Shown piece after piece: positions 34,501-47,203 of a DNA stretch of 64,000 nucleotides. Under the pieces are notes generated by a model. That model had not been told where the DNA came from and did not search any database. It saw nothing but the letters and a program-made list of their open reading frames with translations. A program made the position numbers and the translations under genes. Position 1 is the stretch's first letter, and every line of letters begins with the position of its first letter. Origin of the DNA: Symsagittifera roscoffensis (Eukaryota > Xenacoelomorpha > Acoela > Convolutidae); contig NC_087063.1 in NCBI RefSeq assembly GCF_963678635.1, positions 20,032,701 to 20,096,700 of the forward strand, in the 5' to 3' direction.

Positions 34501-37500
34501 TCAACCACCATACACGATAGTCTGAACTATTCCGTTGGCGTTGTCAGACCTGACGAGAACTCCAAACAACAAACTTTTTTTCTCCATGTTGGTCTAAATA
34601 AAAAGAACCAATGAGGTACAGGATCTTCCCCACCACTCGCTGTTTGATTGCGACAAGTCAGGAAAACCTCAGCGCATTCTTAACGAAGCATCCAAAATAA
34701 ATAAGTCTTACCTAATTAAAACGTTTCTGGTCAGTCTAATTTTGGGTCGAAATTTTCTAGCCGTGCTAATGAGATTCTTCAGCAGCAATGTGTAATGTAG
34801 GAGTAAGGTTCCCTCAGTTTGGTGTAGTTGCAGAAGATCAAATATCCCTACTTTTCCTGTAGCGGAAGGAAGAGGATACCACAACCGATGAGGATACCAA
34901 ATTACCCAACATACCTAAGCACGCAATTGTGCTTATTTTGCACTCGTAACCTCATGTCTCTTTTCCAAAAGCTGCATCTGCAGTTATGCAAAACATCTTT
35001 TTGAACGACATTTTGACTCCTTGAAACACCTTGAAGAAGCTTTGAAATTAGGTAAAAACTTTGTAGAACTTCTCAAGTAGGGATGTTTTGAATCGGCAAG
35101 GTTTGTAAGTAATGTAAATGTCATACAGAATGAGTTAAGTACGTGTCAAGAGACAATCTGGGTCTGGTCATTGAAAGCTCTGGCAGTGAAGATAAAGCAT
35201 CGCATCTACGAAAATTTTAGGATAGGACCAAAAAAGTTAACTCACAATCCGGCGCTGCTACTTTCTGTTCCCAGTTGACAAAACTGGATTGAATGGCTTG
35301 GCAACAATTCTCAAGATTTCTTCTGTGCACTCGGATTTCTTCGTGTGCGCGCTCTGTACACTCAAGACACCAAACTTGCAAAGAACTGAGTAAAGCAAGA
35401 GTAACGCCAATGAAAGCTATGCGTATCTCCAAAAAATGTATGCTGTTGTAATGGCCACACGTGTTAAGGACGATAATGTTAAAGCAACTACCATCTAAAA
35501 AAGCGATATCTTCATTCGGACAGACAGTGTGGCGCAAAGACTCCATTTGTCGAAATAACCAATTTTAACCGCTAACCGAGCAGGGAGAAAACTTGAAGTC
35601 ACCAGCGTAGACGAGTGGTGTCTTTTCGACGCCGGAAACAACCTCGCGGATTTGGTCACTAGAGGAAACGCCGCCAAATGTGTAAAAGTCAGCAGCTGAA
35701 CCTAACTTCCAAGCTTCCTAGGAATCCGTCACTGACCATTTCAACCAAATATTGGGGTTTTAACCAAACTAAAACTCAAATGTCACGTTAATTATGTTTT
35801 TGATACAGCGTATAAATTCATCACAAACCCGGTATCAACCAAACCCGTCGGTAATTGGCGTCAATAGGCCTTTTTGTGCAGATATTATGCACAGTTGCTT
35901 CCACAAAACAAATTATTCACATCAAGGCTTAAATTGCACAATTCTGAGAAAAAAATGATGAATCGAACTTTTGTAACACTCTCCCCCTTCGTTGGTCTTT
36001 GTGGTTTTCTCCGGTCCAAAGTTCGCATAAGCCTCTTTCAAACATAACATCCCATAACACTTGATTTTTGAAACACTTTTTTTGTCGATAATCTACACTG
36101 CAAAATTGAGCATTAATATTTGGACTTTCTAGGTTCAGTCATCCAGATGGTTTATAGCTTTTGAAAAAAAAAGACTTCTCTCCGCATCATTCCAAATAAC
36201 TCTGTGCTGTGCCATGAACAGGAGATAACTATTAAACCGTTAAGTTTGAATTGCCGGTTGAGCGCTTATGATACCGCCATTCGCTGTTCAATATTTGCGG
36301 CTTTGACTACTTCTGACCCTTTTATAAAACTGCTTTCCGGCGTTCAGAGAAACGTTGGAAATTTCTTCCCACTTGTTTTTTATCACAGAAGCCATTCACA
36401 TAGAAGTCGTTAAGTGTACGGACGCAAACTCTTGCGTAATGGGAGTAGAAAATTTCATCGTTAGGCATGAAACTCATCAATAATCTGGTCTGAATGAACC
36501 TTGTCGGCGAAGAGAAAGAGCTTTTTTGTGCACTGGAGCGGGGAATGACCGTCCACTCGCTCGTTTTGTACATAAAAGTTAAAAGCGGATAAAACTCCCT
36601 CACCACGCATCAAACCATGCTGGCTCGTGAGATCGATTTGCAGCCTTTGAGCACAATCATATGCCAACGCCAGCAAGACTCGATTGTTACGATTGGTACA
36701 TGCCTTCTGTCAACAAACAACTTGAAACATAATTGAGGTTGGTTGAGTAAACATCGTAACTATTTTAAAAACCTGCCGGTAAAACCTAAGTGAAGCTGAA
36801 TGCACAAAAATCAAACTGTGCACATCACTAAGTAGTGACACTGGTCTAATATCTATCATAAGTCTGTCAAATACATCCAGTAATAAGGAAACCAAACCAA
36901 TGGAATTGTTTTAAATGACCTGGGCAGTTATTTGTGTTGGTCATCTGATCCTGCAAGTAGACCTAATCTGACAGGTGACAAAACTACGCGAACTATGATT
37001 GGGTTTAACTCAGCTGAGACTATCTCCCCAAGATATAATGCCTGATTCCAAATTGCAAACCAAATATCAAATGGAACCTGTTAACACCACCGAACACTAA
37101 TATGCTGATGTTATTAGGTCACTATTTTATCGGTTTATCTGCCTTTTCAGTACTGCCGGGTTAAAAGTAAGAAATCTTTCGTTGCCATTCGTCTTCTCCT
37201 GGGATGGGTCTTCAGTTATCCTCTCCTTCCATCCATTGGTCTGATCTCCAAATGCTTGAAATTCAATATCGATGATGTAAGTGGTTTGGTAGAGCAGGTC
37301 AAAACTTGTTAGGAATTGAATCATACGGTGGCTACAAGCAAGTAGATACACGTCCTCAGACGATAAAAGTACGAATTAAAAACCTGAGTCAACCACCACA
37401 GACGATGGTCAGAGATATTCCGTTGGCGTTCTCTTGGCTGAAGGGAACTCAAAGTTACCAACCGTTTTTTTGCTCCGTGTTGGTCCAGGTTAAAAGAACC

Positions 37501-40500
37501 AACGAAGTGAAGGATCTTTCTCACCACCCAGTGTTTGATCCCGTCAAACCATGATCTTTACTTTCGCATCCTCAATTTTTTTTCCAATTTGCCAGGTTTT
37601 TTTCTGCGTGGTGTGATTAAATGGTCTAACTGAAAAACTATAACTTAAATACAATTAAAAATCCTGGTTAAATTGGCAAAATGGTCAGCAGGTTTTTTCG
37701 AGAAACAGAAAACATAAAAAAAAGTATTTTATTTTATTTTTTTGGCAGTAGTTGATTTGAATTTTTTGAACGCTTTGATTCCCAAAACGGCGGTAAAACT
37801 ATTTTTATTTGTGTAAAACAAAATTTTCATGGCTTAAATTAGGCTTAAACAAGCTGTTGTATGCCTGCTCGCTCGCTTTAATCGCTCGATGTTGGAGTTA
37901 AAATTAAAAATTGCAAACTTGTTTTTATACAAAACTGGGAGTTTGAACATTATTTAATTACTTCAAATCACAATGAAAGGGCTTATAAATGATATATCTC
38001 TAGACTCATTATCATAATTATTTGTGGTTTCTGGTTTTTATGGTTTTTGTGGTAACCGGAACAAAAATTATCAAAACTTTCAATGGTCGGAACAATAATG
38101 CGAGGGGCGAGGTGGATTTTCAAAAAAAGCTTTGTCGAACTTTTTTTAGGTCTCCCAAATCACTATAAAGACCCCATTTTGACCAAACTTTCTGGGCCGC
38201 AGGCAAATTGTCGAAAAAAACAGGCCGAAAGAGGCGTTTATTAATAGGCAATGAAAGACCACTGACACGGACAGCGAGAAGTTTTATCGTTTAAACGAAA
38301 GCCTTAGCCGGAATTTTTTTCTCGATCAATAGTTTCATTACTTGTGAAAAAAACTGACGTTAGCTATCATTTTATGCGAAAACTTACTTGATTTCCGTTC
38401 AGAAAATTGATCATACATCTCATCGTGGAAACTGAAATCGGGTACATCACTCTCACTGCTCTCAGTTTGTGCGATTTGGAAGTACAAATATATAATGAAT
38501 AGAGTCACGATGACCAGTAGAACCCAGTTGATCCAGTCCAGAACGACAACTGATATAAGAAACCAAGAGGAACCATTGTCAGGTAAATCGTCCGAATATT
38601 GTTCAGAAAAAAGCACCGAAACGTGGTCGTACTTAATGCAACCAACATAAATTTGGAAAATTGTCTCGGCTAGTGAAATTGCAAGCAGAAAAACAAGAAT
38701 GAGTATTGTCCGCTTGTAGCCATAGAATCCTGGAACGTTTTTATTACAAGCAGACAAGATAGGAATTTGAAACAAGAACTTTTAAGCCTAATGTTATCAC
38801 AAGCTGATTTTATATATATAAAAAATATCGTCAAGGTTTTTTTCGATACGGGGTTTAATTTTTTGAAAACTTTTTTAGGTTGACCAACATACAATCAATC
38901 AGATATACTTATGTAGTTGCTGAAAAAAATGTGCAATAACGTTTTCTCCGCATTTTGTCCTGTAGAAGCTACAAGTTGCAATAAATTATAAACTTAGTTT
39001 TGACAGAAGTAGTCTTATTATACTATTCTATTTAAGGGCAGACCATTAGATTGAGATGTAGCACCTCGAAATCGTCTGCTGATTTCAAAGCACAAAAATT
39101 GGCTAAAATTTAGAGATCCCTCTATCGCAAAAAATCATGCTTTGAAAGAAATTTTGACTGAAGCAAAAAACTTGTGCTTCCGATAGATTTTTATGTAAAC
39201 AGTTTTAGATTTCTGAAATCAAGTAAAATCATTTTTTGCCGAAATTGGGACGAATAAATTAGCTAAAAAAACACTTGACAAATAATGTTAAGTGACAAAT
39301 AATGCCAAACTTGACAAATAATGCGCATCAAATCGGTTCAAACATGAATCTAAATTGAACGAAGTCAAACTAATTATCCCATAACAGAATGCTAGTGTAT
39401 CAGGGTGAAGCCCTGGATGTTCCGGCTGCCCCTTAATCCATATCGAATAAATTTTTAGCGGAAAAAGTTTAAAATGAATACGTTTTGGACAATATCAACA
39501 ATCAAGTATCAAAATTTGACTCGTACAAAAATAATACGACCAATTAGCTAGCATCAATTCATTTTGGAACGATTTTGTTTTCCGGGATAGTTCGCCAGGC
39601 ATAAATAATTCGCCTTACCTTTTCAGGATTATGGATTAAATCTGCTAAAGTGCGCAAAAAGTGGTCCAGGGCATGACTAAACTGGTAATTTTCAAACTCA
39701 TAAGACTTTGCAAAAAACGATCGGAGGTAAAAAAAAAAATCTTTTTTATTTTGATTTCATAGAGTCGACCTCTTCAATGGGACATTTTGCAATGGGCTTA
39801 ATTTTGCATGTGGCGAGAAGGTTAAAGTTTAAAGTGTTCAATCTTTGATTGTTTTTTGTCACCAACTATGTTCCAGAGACCTTAATAATAAGTAGAAAAT
39901 TTAGGGCTCAACCCCGATACAAGAAGCAATCTTGTTTAAAAATTAATTTTAGAGAAGTAAGCAGAGTATTTACCCTTGTAAAGCTATTTAACCAATTTCG
40001 GCCATTAAAATGATAGTTTTTTGAAGAAAAGTATTTTTTTCTTGATGATACATTGAGATCAGAGTCATGTTTAACCTGCAGTGGTTTCCTGTCAAATTGT
40101 GGTTGCCCAAAAAATGCCTTTAGCATTATTCTTGAATTATTTTATGTGCTCTATTTAGAAGTTATCTATGACAATGAGCTCAAGATAGTTTAGAGTGGCG
40201 AATTACACAGTTCTCGCAATTATTCCAAATTGACTTGAGGCAAACTAATCAGTCATTTAATCATTAGTCCTCTCAACGTGTGATGCTTGAAATTTAACAT
40301 TTTCACTTGAGGAATGAAAAACAATCAGTTCGAAAATTGAACAAAATTGCTCTTATATAAGGGCAAAGCCCTGAATATTCCGACTGTCTCTTATTTCATA
40401 TCAAATAGTTTCCGAGAAAAGAAAATATTGAAAACTTATAAGTTTCGAACAATATCAATTGTAAATTTTTGAATAATTCAAATTAATACGACCAATTAAC

Positions 40501-43500
40501 TAGCCTCAATTCATTTTGGAACAGTTTTTTTCTGCGCGGGATAATTCGCAGCGCATAAAAAATTTGCGTTACGCTCTCAGCAGTATGAATAATTTCTTCA
40601 AAGCGCTCATAATTTAGTCCAGAAATTGACCAATTTAACAAATTTCAAAATCCAAGAACTTTACAAAAAAAACTGGAGGTAAAACGTTTTTTTTTGAACT
40701 CTAAATCAGGAAGTCATTATCTTTAATGAGGTTTTGAAAGTTTTTGTTGGAAACTATTTGTTTCGACCGGCGAAAACTGACTGAAGAAAAAAAACCACAT
40801 CGAGCATAACAATTCCGTCATCTTCAAAATTCTGAACAAAAAAACGAATCAAACTTCTGTTACTGAATATCGCAAAATAATTGAGACAGTTTAAAAGCAT
40901 TCGAAACCTATATGCTCATTGGAGTCGATCTCTTTAGTGGGGCATGAAAATTTTTTGTTAAAAACTATTGTTTCGATTGCCGAAAACTGACTGAAAAAAA
41001 ACCCATCGATTTTAGATATTCCGTTTTTTCAGACAAAAATCAATAACGCTGAGTATAATTTGCAAAATTTATCATGTTCTGCTTAATTTTGCATATGGGG
41101 AGAAGATTAAAGTTCAAAGTGTTCAATCTATGATTGCTATTTGTCACCGACTATAATCCAGACACCTTAAAAACTAGTCGGACATTTAGGGCTCAATCGC
41201 GATACAAGAAGCAATCTTGTTAAGAGTTTATTTTAGAGAAGATGGCTGAGTATTTACCCTTGAGGTGCATTTAACCAATTTCGGCCATTAAAATGATAGT
41301 TTTCGAAGAAAAATATATTTTTCTTGAGGAGATCAGAGTCATGTTTAACCTGTAGTGATTTCTTGTCAATTTGTGGTTGCCCAAAAAATGCCTTTAGCAT
41401 TATTCTTGAATTAATTTATGTGCCCTATTTAGAAGTTATCTATGACAATGAGCTCGAGATAATTTAGAGTGGTGAATTACTCAGCTCTCGCAATTATTCC
41501 AAATTGATATGAGGCAAACTAATCAGTCATTTATTCATAACTCCTCTCAACGCGTAATGCCTTTAACTTAATATTTGCACTTGAGGAATAAAAAACAATC
41601 AATACGAAAATTGAACAAGACTGCTTTTGTATCAGGGGAATGCCTTGAATGTTCCGACTGTCCCTTATTCCACATCAAATAGTTTTTCAGAAAAGAAAAT
41701 TTTGAAAACCTATTAATTTTGGACAATGTCAATTGTAAATTTTCGAGTCATTCATATTAATACGACCAATGAACTAGCCTCAATTCATTTTGGAACGTGC
41801 TTGTTGTGCGTGATAATTTGCAGCGCATAAACAATTCGCGTTACGCTCTCAGCAGTATAAATAAACTCTTCAAAGCGCTAATAATTTTGTCCAGAAATTG
41901 ACCAACTTATCAATTTTCAAACCCCAAAAACGTTACAAAAAAACTTGGAGGTAAATTTCTTTTTAATTTGAAATCAGGAAGTCAAAATCTTATTTGGGCT
42001 TAAAAAATTTGTTGGAAACAATTTTTTTTTGATCGACGAAAACTGACTGAACAAAAAAACCAAACCGAGCATAAAAAAATCAGTTTTCGTCAAAAGTCTG
42101 AACAAAGAAAATGAATCAAATTTCTCTTACTAAAAATCGCAAATTAATCGAGACAGTTTAATAGCACTCGAAACCTATAAGCGCATTGAGCGTGAAGAAA
42201 AATTACTAAAACTGATGCATCTATGCACTGATGCACCTAAAGCCGACATTTTTGGGTTTAAACTCATTGAAGAGTGCTCGTATCGCGGCAAAACCCTGAA
42301 TGTTCCGACTGACTTTTGAGGTCTCAAGAGCAGTAAAAACATGAAAAAACTAATTAAAATAAAAAAAATCAAGTTTTTTTAAATTTGTTCTTCTGGTGAA
42401 AATTATTACCCCGCACGCCATATGAAGTACAAAGAGATAGATTCCGTTCCTAGTAACAAATCAGTTGCGGCAAAAAACCTGCTTCAACCAACTTGGAACG
42501 ATTTCTGAGACGGATTAAGTCTCCGCTCACGCATTAAAAGCGCAAAATTTATCGCGCATGAATTGTTCCAAAATGGCCAAAATGGTGTTCTTTAAACCCC
42601 CATAACTTCACAGTTGAAATATCTTTTCAAATTTAAGCTCAGCACAACATTATAATACTTATTTAAAATATTCCTCTTATAAGTACCTTTTTTAAAATAA
42701 GCTCAGCACAACAATACCTTTTAAAAATTGACATTAAACAATTTAATAAAAAAAGGCTAATTAAAAAGTCGAAATTTGTCTTTAGAAAAACCCCGAGCAC
42801 AAATATTTCGTTACTTTTGTTACGAAAGTTGGAACAAAAAACGCTATTGCCTACATTATCAAGGTGCTGCGGAGAACTTTTTTTTTGGTATTCAGATAGA
42901 AAGTTGGAACACCAACCCTGCTAACTTGCTTTCCTCGGGTAGCCTCTCGCCTAAACGAAAATTTGCGAAAAAATTGTTCAAATTATTGTTTGATTTTATC
43001 TTTGCGAAAATTTTTCATGACAATATTTAAAGAAAACTTCAGTAGGTCAATTGACTGCGTGCAATGATCAATCACATCAACCATCTGCTTGCATTTATAA
43101 AAAACTTCTGCAGCGTTTACCGTTTTTGCTTCGGGGGATGGCTCAATTGGTCATTACGGGTTACGGGCGGGGGGGGGGGGGGCGTGCTCAATTGATATTA
43201 TTTTTTCATCAAATCAAAATCAAGATCTCTCGTTACTAATTATTTCCAACATTAATTTTAGTTAATAATTCTGCGTCTAAAGTACTCGAGCTTGATTGTC
43301 CGACAACTTCAGCTTATAGCCTTAATCAAGACCCCCTAACACGCCTAAACAACTTGATCCTGTTAGATTGACCGGTTTTGTAACAAGCTTTAATATATAT
43401 TTGTTCTGGTAATAATGCAAGCAATTTTTTCTTTCAAATTGCTTGCTCGAATTTAGTGTCACCTCTCTCGTCTTGACGAACGCAAATCATGAAATATCTT

Positions 43501-43874
43501 CCTACTGCTCCGAACGTGAACAAATAAAGTGCTACTCGTGTCATCATCATGTAGAGAAGCATATAAGATACGCAAGCAACTGTTCCTGAAATCTTCAGCA
43601 GGAGTACATTAACAACTGTAGTTATAGCGCAACTCACGAAATCAAGGATACCGTAAGTAAACAACAACTGTTCCGAACACGATTTCAGTTTCCGAGAAAA
43701 CCCGTAAATCCAAATCATGTGGAAGTTGACAATTAACCCAAACACGCCCAAAATAAGGCCCAAATAAATGGTTGCCAACGATGTGTAACATTGTGTCTCA
43801 TTTGGAAAATCGACACTAATATTGGAACAACTCGAAGAGTTCAGATATATTATAGGTGGACGACTTGCCAACAT
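31260..43874 (-). CDS. Rhodopsin-like (class A) 7TM receptor, three exons
   Basis: Three separate coding blocks join into one 361-residue protein: 43874-43463, 38729-38388 and 31591-31260. All junctions are phase 1 with good splice sites (donors AGAG|GTGACA and TCAA|GTAAGT; acceptors CGTTCCAG|G and GGTTTAG|T). Exon 1 encodes an N terminus with three N-glycosylation sequons (NSS, NIS, NET) and TM1-TM3, ending in GRYFMIC in place of the DRY motif. Exon 2 encodes TM4, an extracellular loop and TM5. Exon 3 encodes TM6, TM7 with TPVINF in place of NPxxY, and a Cys-containing tail. It should sit in the plasma membrane and couple to G proteins. The family is most like invertebrate neuropeptide-type receptors; the ligand is unknown. 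The introns (4.7 and 6.8 kb) are filled with repeats. Confidence 0.8.
31623..33339. other. Intron DNA without recognisable genes
   Basis: Short reading frames only, none with coding character. From about 33050 the plus strand begins to show broken BEL/Pao-like peptide fragments. Confidence 0.4.
33340..33660 (+). pseudogene. BEL/Pao gag relic (DUF1759-like)
   Basis: Read on the plus strand through several stops, the segment gives DALRIFEGKFG, then a Pro and a CLNKLN stretch. This matches the start of the DUF1759 gag region of BEL/Pao elements. Many internal stops show it is decayed. It lies in intron 2 of the receptor gene, in the opposite orientation to the gene. Confidence 0.55.
34205..34720 (+). 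repeat. Repeat copy 1 within the BEL/Pao relic
   Basis: Similar to 36905-37560 in the same orientation over two blocks (CCTGGGCAGTT...TTGTGTTG and GTGGCTACAAGCAAGT...GTTTGAT). Several frames give related peptides (GYKQV..RPQTI), so the duplicated unit was coding. Confidence 0.6.
34775..35130 (+). pseudogene. BEL/Pao reverse transcriptase relic
   Basis: Fragments on the plus strand resemble BEL/Pao RT: VAEDQISLLFL followed by a stop where W is expected and then R; further on a SFPKAASAVMQ piece and CFESARFVSNVN, as in the KW-SN motif. Frames are interrupted by stops and shifts. Confidence 0.55.
35600..35695 (+). pseudogene. BEL/Pao RNase H relic
   Basis: The plus-strand frame encodes VDEWCLFDAGNNLADLVTRG, close to the conserved W..V....NPADL.SRG motif at the end of the BEL/Pao RNase H domain. 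The frame then stops. Confidence 0.65.
36905..37560 (+). repeat. Repeat copy 2 within the BEL/Pao relic
   Basis: Second, better preserved copy of the block at 34205. It includes an 82-codon open stretch (37306-37554) that is probably a fragment of element polyprotein. The copies are too far inside the element to be its LTRs. Confidence 0.6.
38388..38729 (-). CDS. GPCR exon 2 (TM4-TM5)
   Basis: The acceptor AG is at 38731-38730 and the donor GTAAGT starts at 38387. The segment has two strong hydrophobic helices separated by a polar loop with one Cys (VGCIKY) and ends in an acidic/basic third intracellular loop. Confidence 0.8.
39388..42273 (+). repeat. Imperfect tandem array of type B foldback units
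   Basis: Unit starts marked by the (G)GGC.AAGCCCTGAATGTTCCGACTG block occur near 39388, 40343 and 41616. A longer shared block (GCTTAATTTTGCAT.TGG.GAGAAG onward) occurs at 39796 and 41081, 1,285 bp apart. It is non-coding and lies in intron 1 of the receptor gene. Confidence 0.65.
42274..42840 (+). repeat. Type A foldback arm
   Basis: A single arm of the family: the TGCTCGTATCGCGGCAAAACCCTGAA end, then CACGCCATATGAAGTACAAAG and CCCCGAGCACAAATATTTCG. It parallels 22327-22850 and 44271-44771. Confidence 0.65.
43463..43874 (-). CDS. GPCR exon 1 (N terminus, TM1-TM3)
   Basis: The first ATG of the frame is at 43874. The frame also extends upstream through a TTG, but the ATG choice places the Asn-glycosylated N terminus outside the cell before TM1. 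The exon ends after the first base of a Gly codon at the GTGACA donor. Confidence 0.8.
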
Positions 43875-44270
43875 CTTCTGGTGATTTCTTTTATTATTAA
43901 TCAAAAGTCAAACGGATCATTATGATGTTCTGTTATTTAAATATTCCTCCAATATTTGCCTAGCTCCAAGAAAATTTGGATTTGATTTAAAACGCAAATA
44001 GCGTGATATATAGCAATGTCATTGGCAATAATTTTTCTGTCAACCTAAGACTGCTCATTTTGACCAGTAAATCCTGAAAATCGGTTTCACATGAAATCCT
44101 GTAAAAATTTGTTGTAAATATTCCAATTATAATGAGCAAAAAAAAAACATATAAATATGTATTAAAACCCGTTTCTGAAAATTAAAGTCATTTACATTTT
44201 TTCGCCAATTAATTTTTGTTATTTGAGGCAAAATTTGCCTTCGTCTTAAGTAAATTGGCTTGAAATAAAT

Positions 44271-45432
44271 CAAGACTGCTGGTATCAGGGCGAAGCCATG
44301 AATAATCCAACTGTCCTTTTAGGTCTATGGAGCAGTAATAGCTAAAAAGTTGAAAATAAAAAAAATTAAAAAAAGTTTAGATTTGAGACGTGTGAAAATC
44401 ATCCACCCTCACGCCATATAAAGTACAAAATGATAGATTTTACTCCTAGTAACAAATAAATTAGGGGAAAATAAGCTTCCTTCAATCAATTTGGAACGAT
44501 TTCTAAGTCAGATTAAAGCTCCGCTTAGGCATTAATAGCGCGAAATATATCGCGAGTTAATTGTCCCGAAAAAAGCAATCTTTAAACCCCTGTAACTTTA
44601 AGAAAAATGATCACAGATGAAATAACTTATCAAATTTAAGCTCAAGACAACAATGATTTTGAATGATACTTATAAACTCCGTCAAAAATGACTAGTTAAA
44701 AAGTCAAAGTTTGTCTGAAGAAAAAAAAAACCCCGAGCACAAACATTCCGTTATTTTCGTCACGAAAGTCGTACCAATAACTCAAAAGCAAATCTGCGAA
44801 AATTGATAGGCGTGAAATTATATTTCTTCGAAAGAAACTTAAAACAAAACACAACCTATTTACTCTAATGGAAAAAAGTCTAAGGAGAATTCGGTTTTCA
44901 CCTTCTGAATTGCTTGTTATTGCTGCGACTTTCGTAACGAAAGTAACGGAATATTTGTGCTCGGGGTGAGTTTTTTTTCTTCAGACAATTTTCGACTTTT
45001 TAACTAGCCATTTTTGACGGAATTTTTTTATTTCATTCAAAAGGTATTGTTGTCTTGAGCTTAAATTTGAAAAGATATTTTACCTGTGATCATTTTTCGT
45101 AAAGTTATGAGGGTTTAAAAATTGCCATTTTGGCCAATTTGGGACAATTAACGCGCGATATATTTCGCGCTATTAAAGCGTAAGCGGAGATTTATTCAGA
45201 CTTAAAAATCGTTCCAAACTGATTGAAGGAAGCTTTTTTGCCATAGTTTGTTTGTTCCTAGGAGCGAAATTTACCACTTTGTACTTTATATGGCGTGTGG
45301 GGTGATAATTTTCTCACAGAAATCTCAAATTTTAAAAAAATCTTTTTAATTTATTGCATTTATATGTTTATGTTATTACTGCTCCATAGACCTTAAAAGG
45401 CAGTCAGAAAATTCAGGGCTTCCCCCTTATAG
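44271..45432. mobile_element. Long foldback element, two arms of about 500 bp
   Basis: The left arm 44271-44771 and the right arm 44926-45432 are inverted copies with moderate divergence around a 154-bp spacer. Both contain the CACGCCATATAAAGTACAAA, GATCACAG.TGAAATA and CCCCGAGCACAAA blocks. Ends carry the same terminal motif as the other family members. There is no ORF. A transcript would fold into a long double-stranded RNA. Confidence 0.75.
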
Positions 45433-45575
45433 TTGTTGTTTTTGTTGTTGTTGTTGTTGTTGTTGTTGTTGCTGTTGTTTTTGGTGTTGTTGCTGTTGTT
45501 GTTGTTGTTGCTGTTGTTTTGTTGCTGTGGTTGTTGCTGTTGTTGTTGTTGTTGTTGTTGTTGTTTTTGCTGATT
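45430..45575. repeat. TTG trinucleotide microsatellite
   Basis: An interrupted (TTG)n tract directly adjoins the right end of the foldback element. It creates a spurious poly-Gln/Asn reading frame on the minus strand. Confidence 0.9.
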
Positions 45576-46107
45576 AAATAATTTGCAGCTACTGCTGACG
45601 GGATTGCTCCTAGTGAGTTCTTTATAATTTCCTCCTCGTTTCATTATACAACAAAAAAATTTCAAACTCCATGAGATGCCGCATTGAAGTTTTAAGAAAT
45701 AATGGTTTTTTATACCTGGAAATTTGGAGCGGAAACTCATTCGTTGATTAACGTTAAATCAAAAAGCAAATCATGTAATGGATAATGGATCTTGTTAACT
45801 ATCACCCCTATGGTATCTTGTAACGAATACCCCCCTATAAAGAAAGAATTGAACAGTTAAGCATATACGAATTTTGTACCTTGTTAATTAATCCGCCCCT
45901 ATTGCAAGACCCCATGTAAGTTCACGGAAAACTGCTATAACTTTTTGTGCTATTGTCTTCATCTCAACAAAAGATTACGTGATTTTTTGAATTGCTACCT
46001 GACCAAACAAACTTCGCTGACATTGTACATTGTAAACTCTAAGTTGTTCAATAAAAGATATTATTTAGTTTACATCATATCATATTCGATCCACTCTATT
46101 TCAGACT

Positions 46108-46385
46108 AATCGCGAGATGGTCTCGCAGCTGCAGTAGGAGTTAGATCACGAACTAATTAGTTTGTGATTGGCCAATGCTGATATTGGCCAACTACTAAAA
46201 TGAACGAAATTATTATTTCAACAACTCTCATTTTTGCTGCTTCAAGAATTAGATAGACCAATTTTTCATATATCAGCAAAAATGGGAGTTGTTGAAATAA
46301 TAACTTCGTTCATTTTAGTAGTCCATAGACAAGCTAATTAAGTCGTGATCTAACTCCCCCTGCAGCAGACCATCCCGCGATCTTG
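46108..46385. mobile_element. Hairpin MITE-like element
   Basis: Arms of about 110-130 bp (46108-46239 and 46275-46385) are inverted copies. Both contain GGAGTTAGATCACGA and ACTACTAAAATGAACGAA.TT. The loop is 35 bp. The left arm has an extra insertion containing TTGGCCAA. It is non-coding. Confidence 0.7.
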
Positions 46386-47203
46386 TCCTTGATTGGCCAA
46401 CGCTGATCTCTTTCTTGCCATTCTAGTCCACGTAGACCACACTCGACCAACTCCTAAAAAGGAAACAAGAAGATGAAAAACAAAGACAAAAAAAATATTC
46501 GTAATCTCAACTTGGAATTTCCTAACTTTTTTGTTTTCAGTCGGACAACAAAACTAATTGCGACGATTTTGCAAGTCAGTGAAACAAAAATTTGCCTGTT
46601 CACTTTTCGAAACATAGAAGCAATTTTCTTTCCGATATCTAATAAATGAAATGGCGACGTCATAAATTGCCATGGCGACGTCATAAAATTTCTCGTTTTC
46701 AGAAGTGGAACCTGATCTAAACTACATTTTATGATTGGATAAATTAAATGTTTTACCAATGTAAAGTATTTAATATTAACCAATCATGATCCATCTAACT
46801 AACAACCCACTTATTTGTAAGTGCTGAAGTTACTTGTAATTTCAGCACCAGAAAGATTTGAATTTAACTTAGAAATTAGTTGGACTCTCCCGAGCACTTC
46901 AGCAGCCGCAATAAACCAGTATACCCTAGATCTATTGAGCCTAGCAGAGACTAGTTAAACAACCTGAGACTAGATAGTATAAGAGTAAGATTAGGATCGG
47001 TATTAGACTAAGAAGTTGCACGAATCTATCCGGCCGAAAATAAGATAGCGTGACGAGCAGACGGTGTACCCTATCCGAAATTACTCTATGAGTTATACAC
47101 ACCAGTCTTAACTCATCTGGTGCGACCATAAGTCTCGAACAAGACCTTACTAGATTAGAATTAACCAAAAATAGATTAGAAATTAGACAAAAACATTTAC
47201 AAA

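Noticed and set aside
45393..45740. Minus-strand poly-Gln/Asn protein
   Set aside because: Produced by a TTG microsatellite running into a foldback arm; no independent coding signal.
46454..46783. Minus-strand 109-codon frame
   Set aside because: No coding bias, no motif, next to hairpin repeats; likely chance.
47118..47135. Primer binding site TGGTGCGACCATAAG
   Set aside because: Begins with TGG, but I cannot match it to a tRNA 3' end and no LTR boundary was confirmed next to it.
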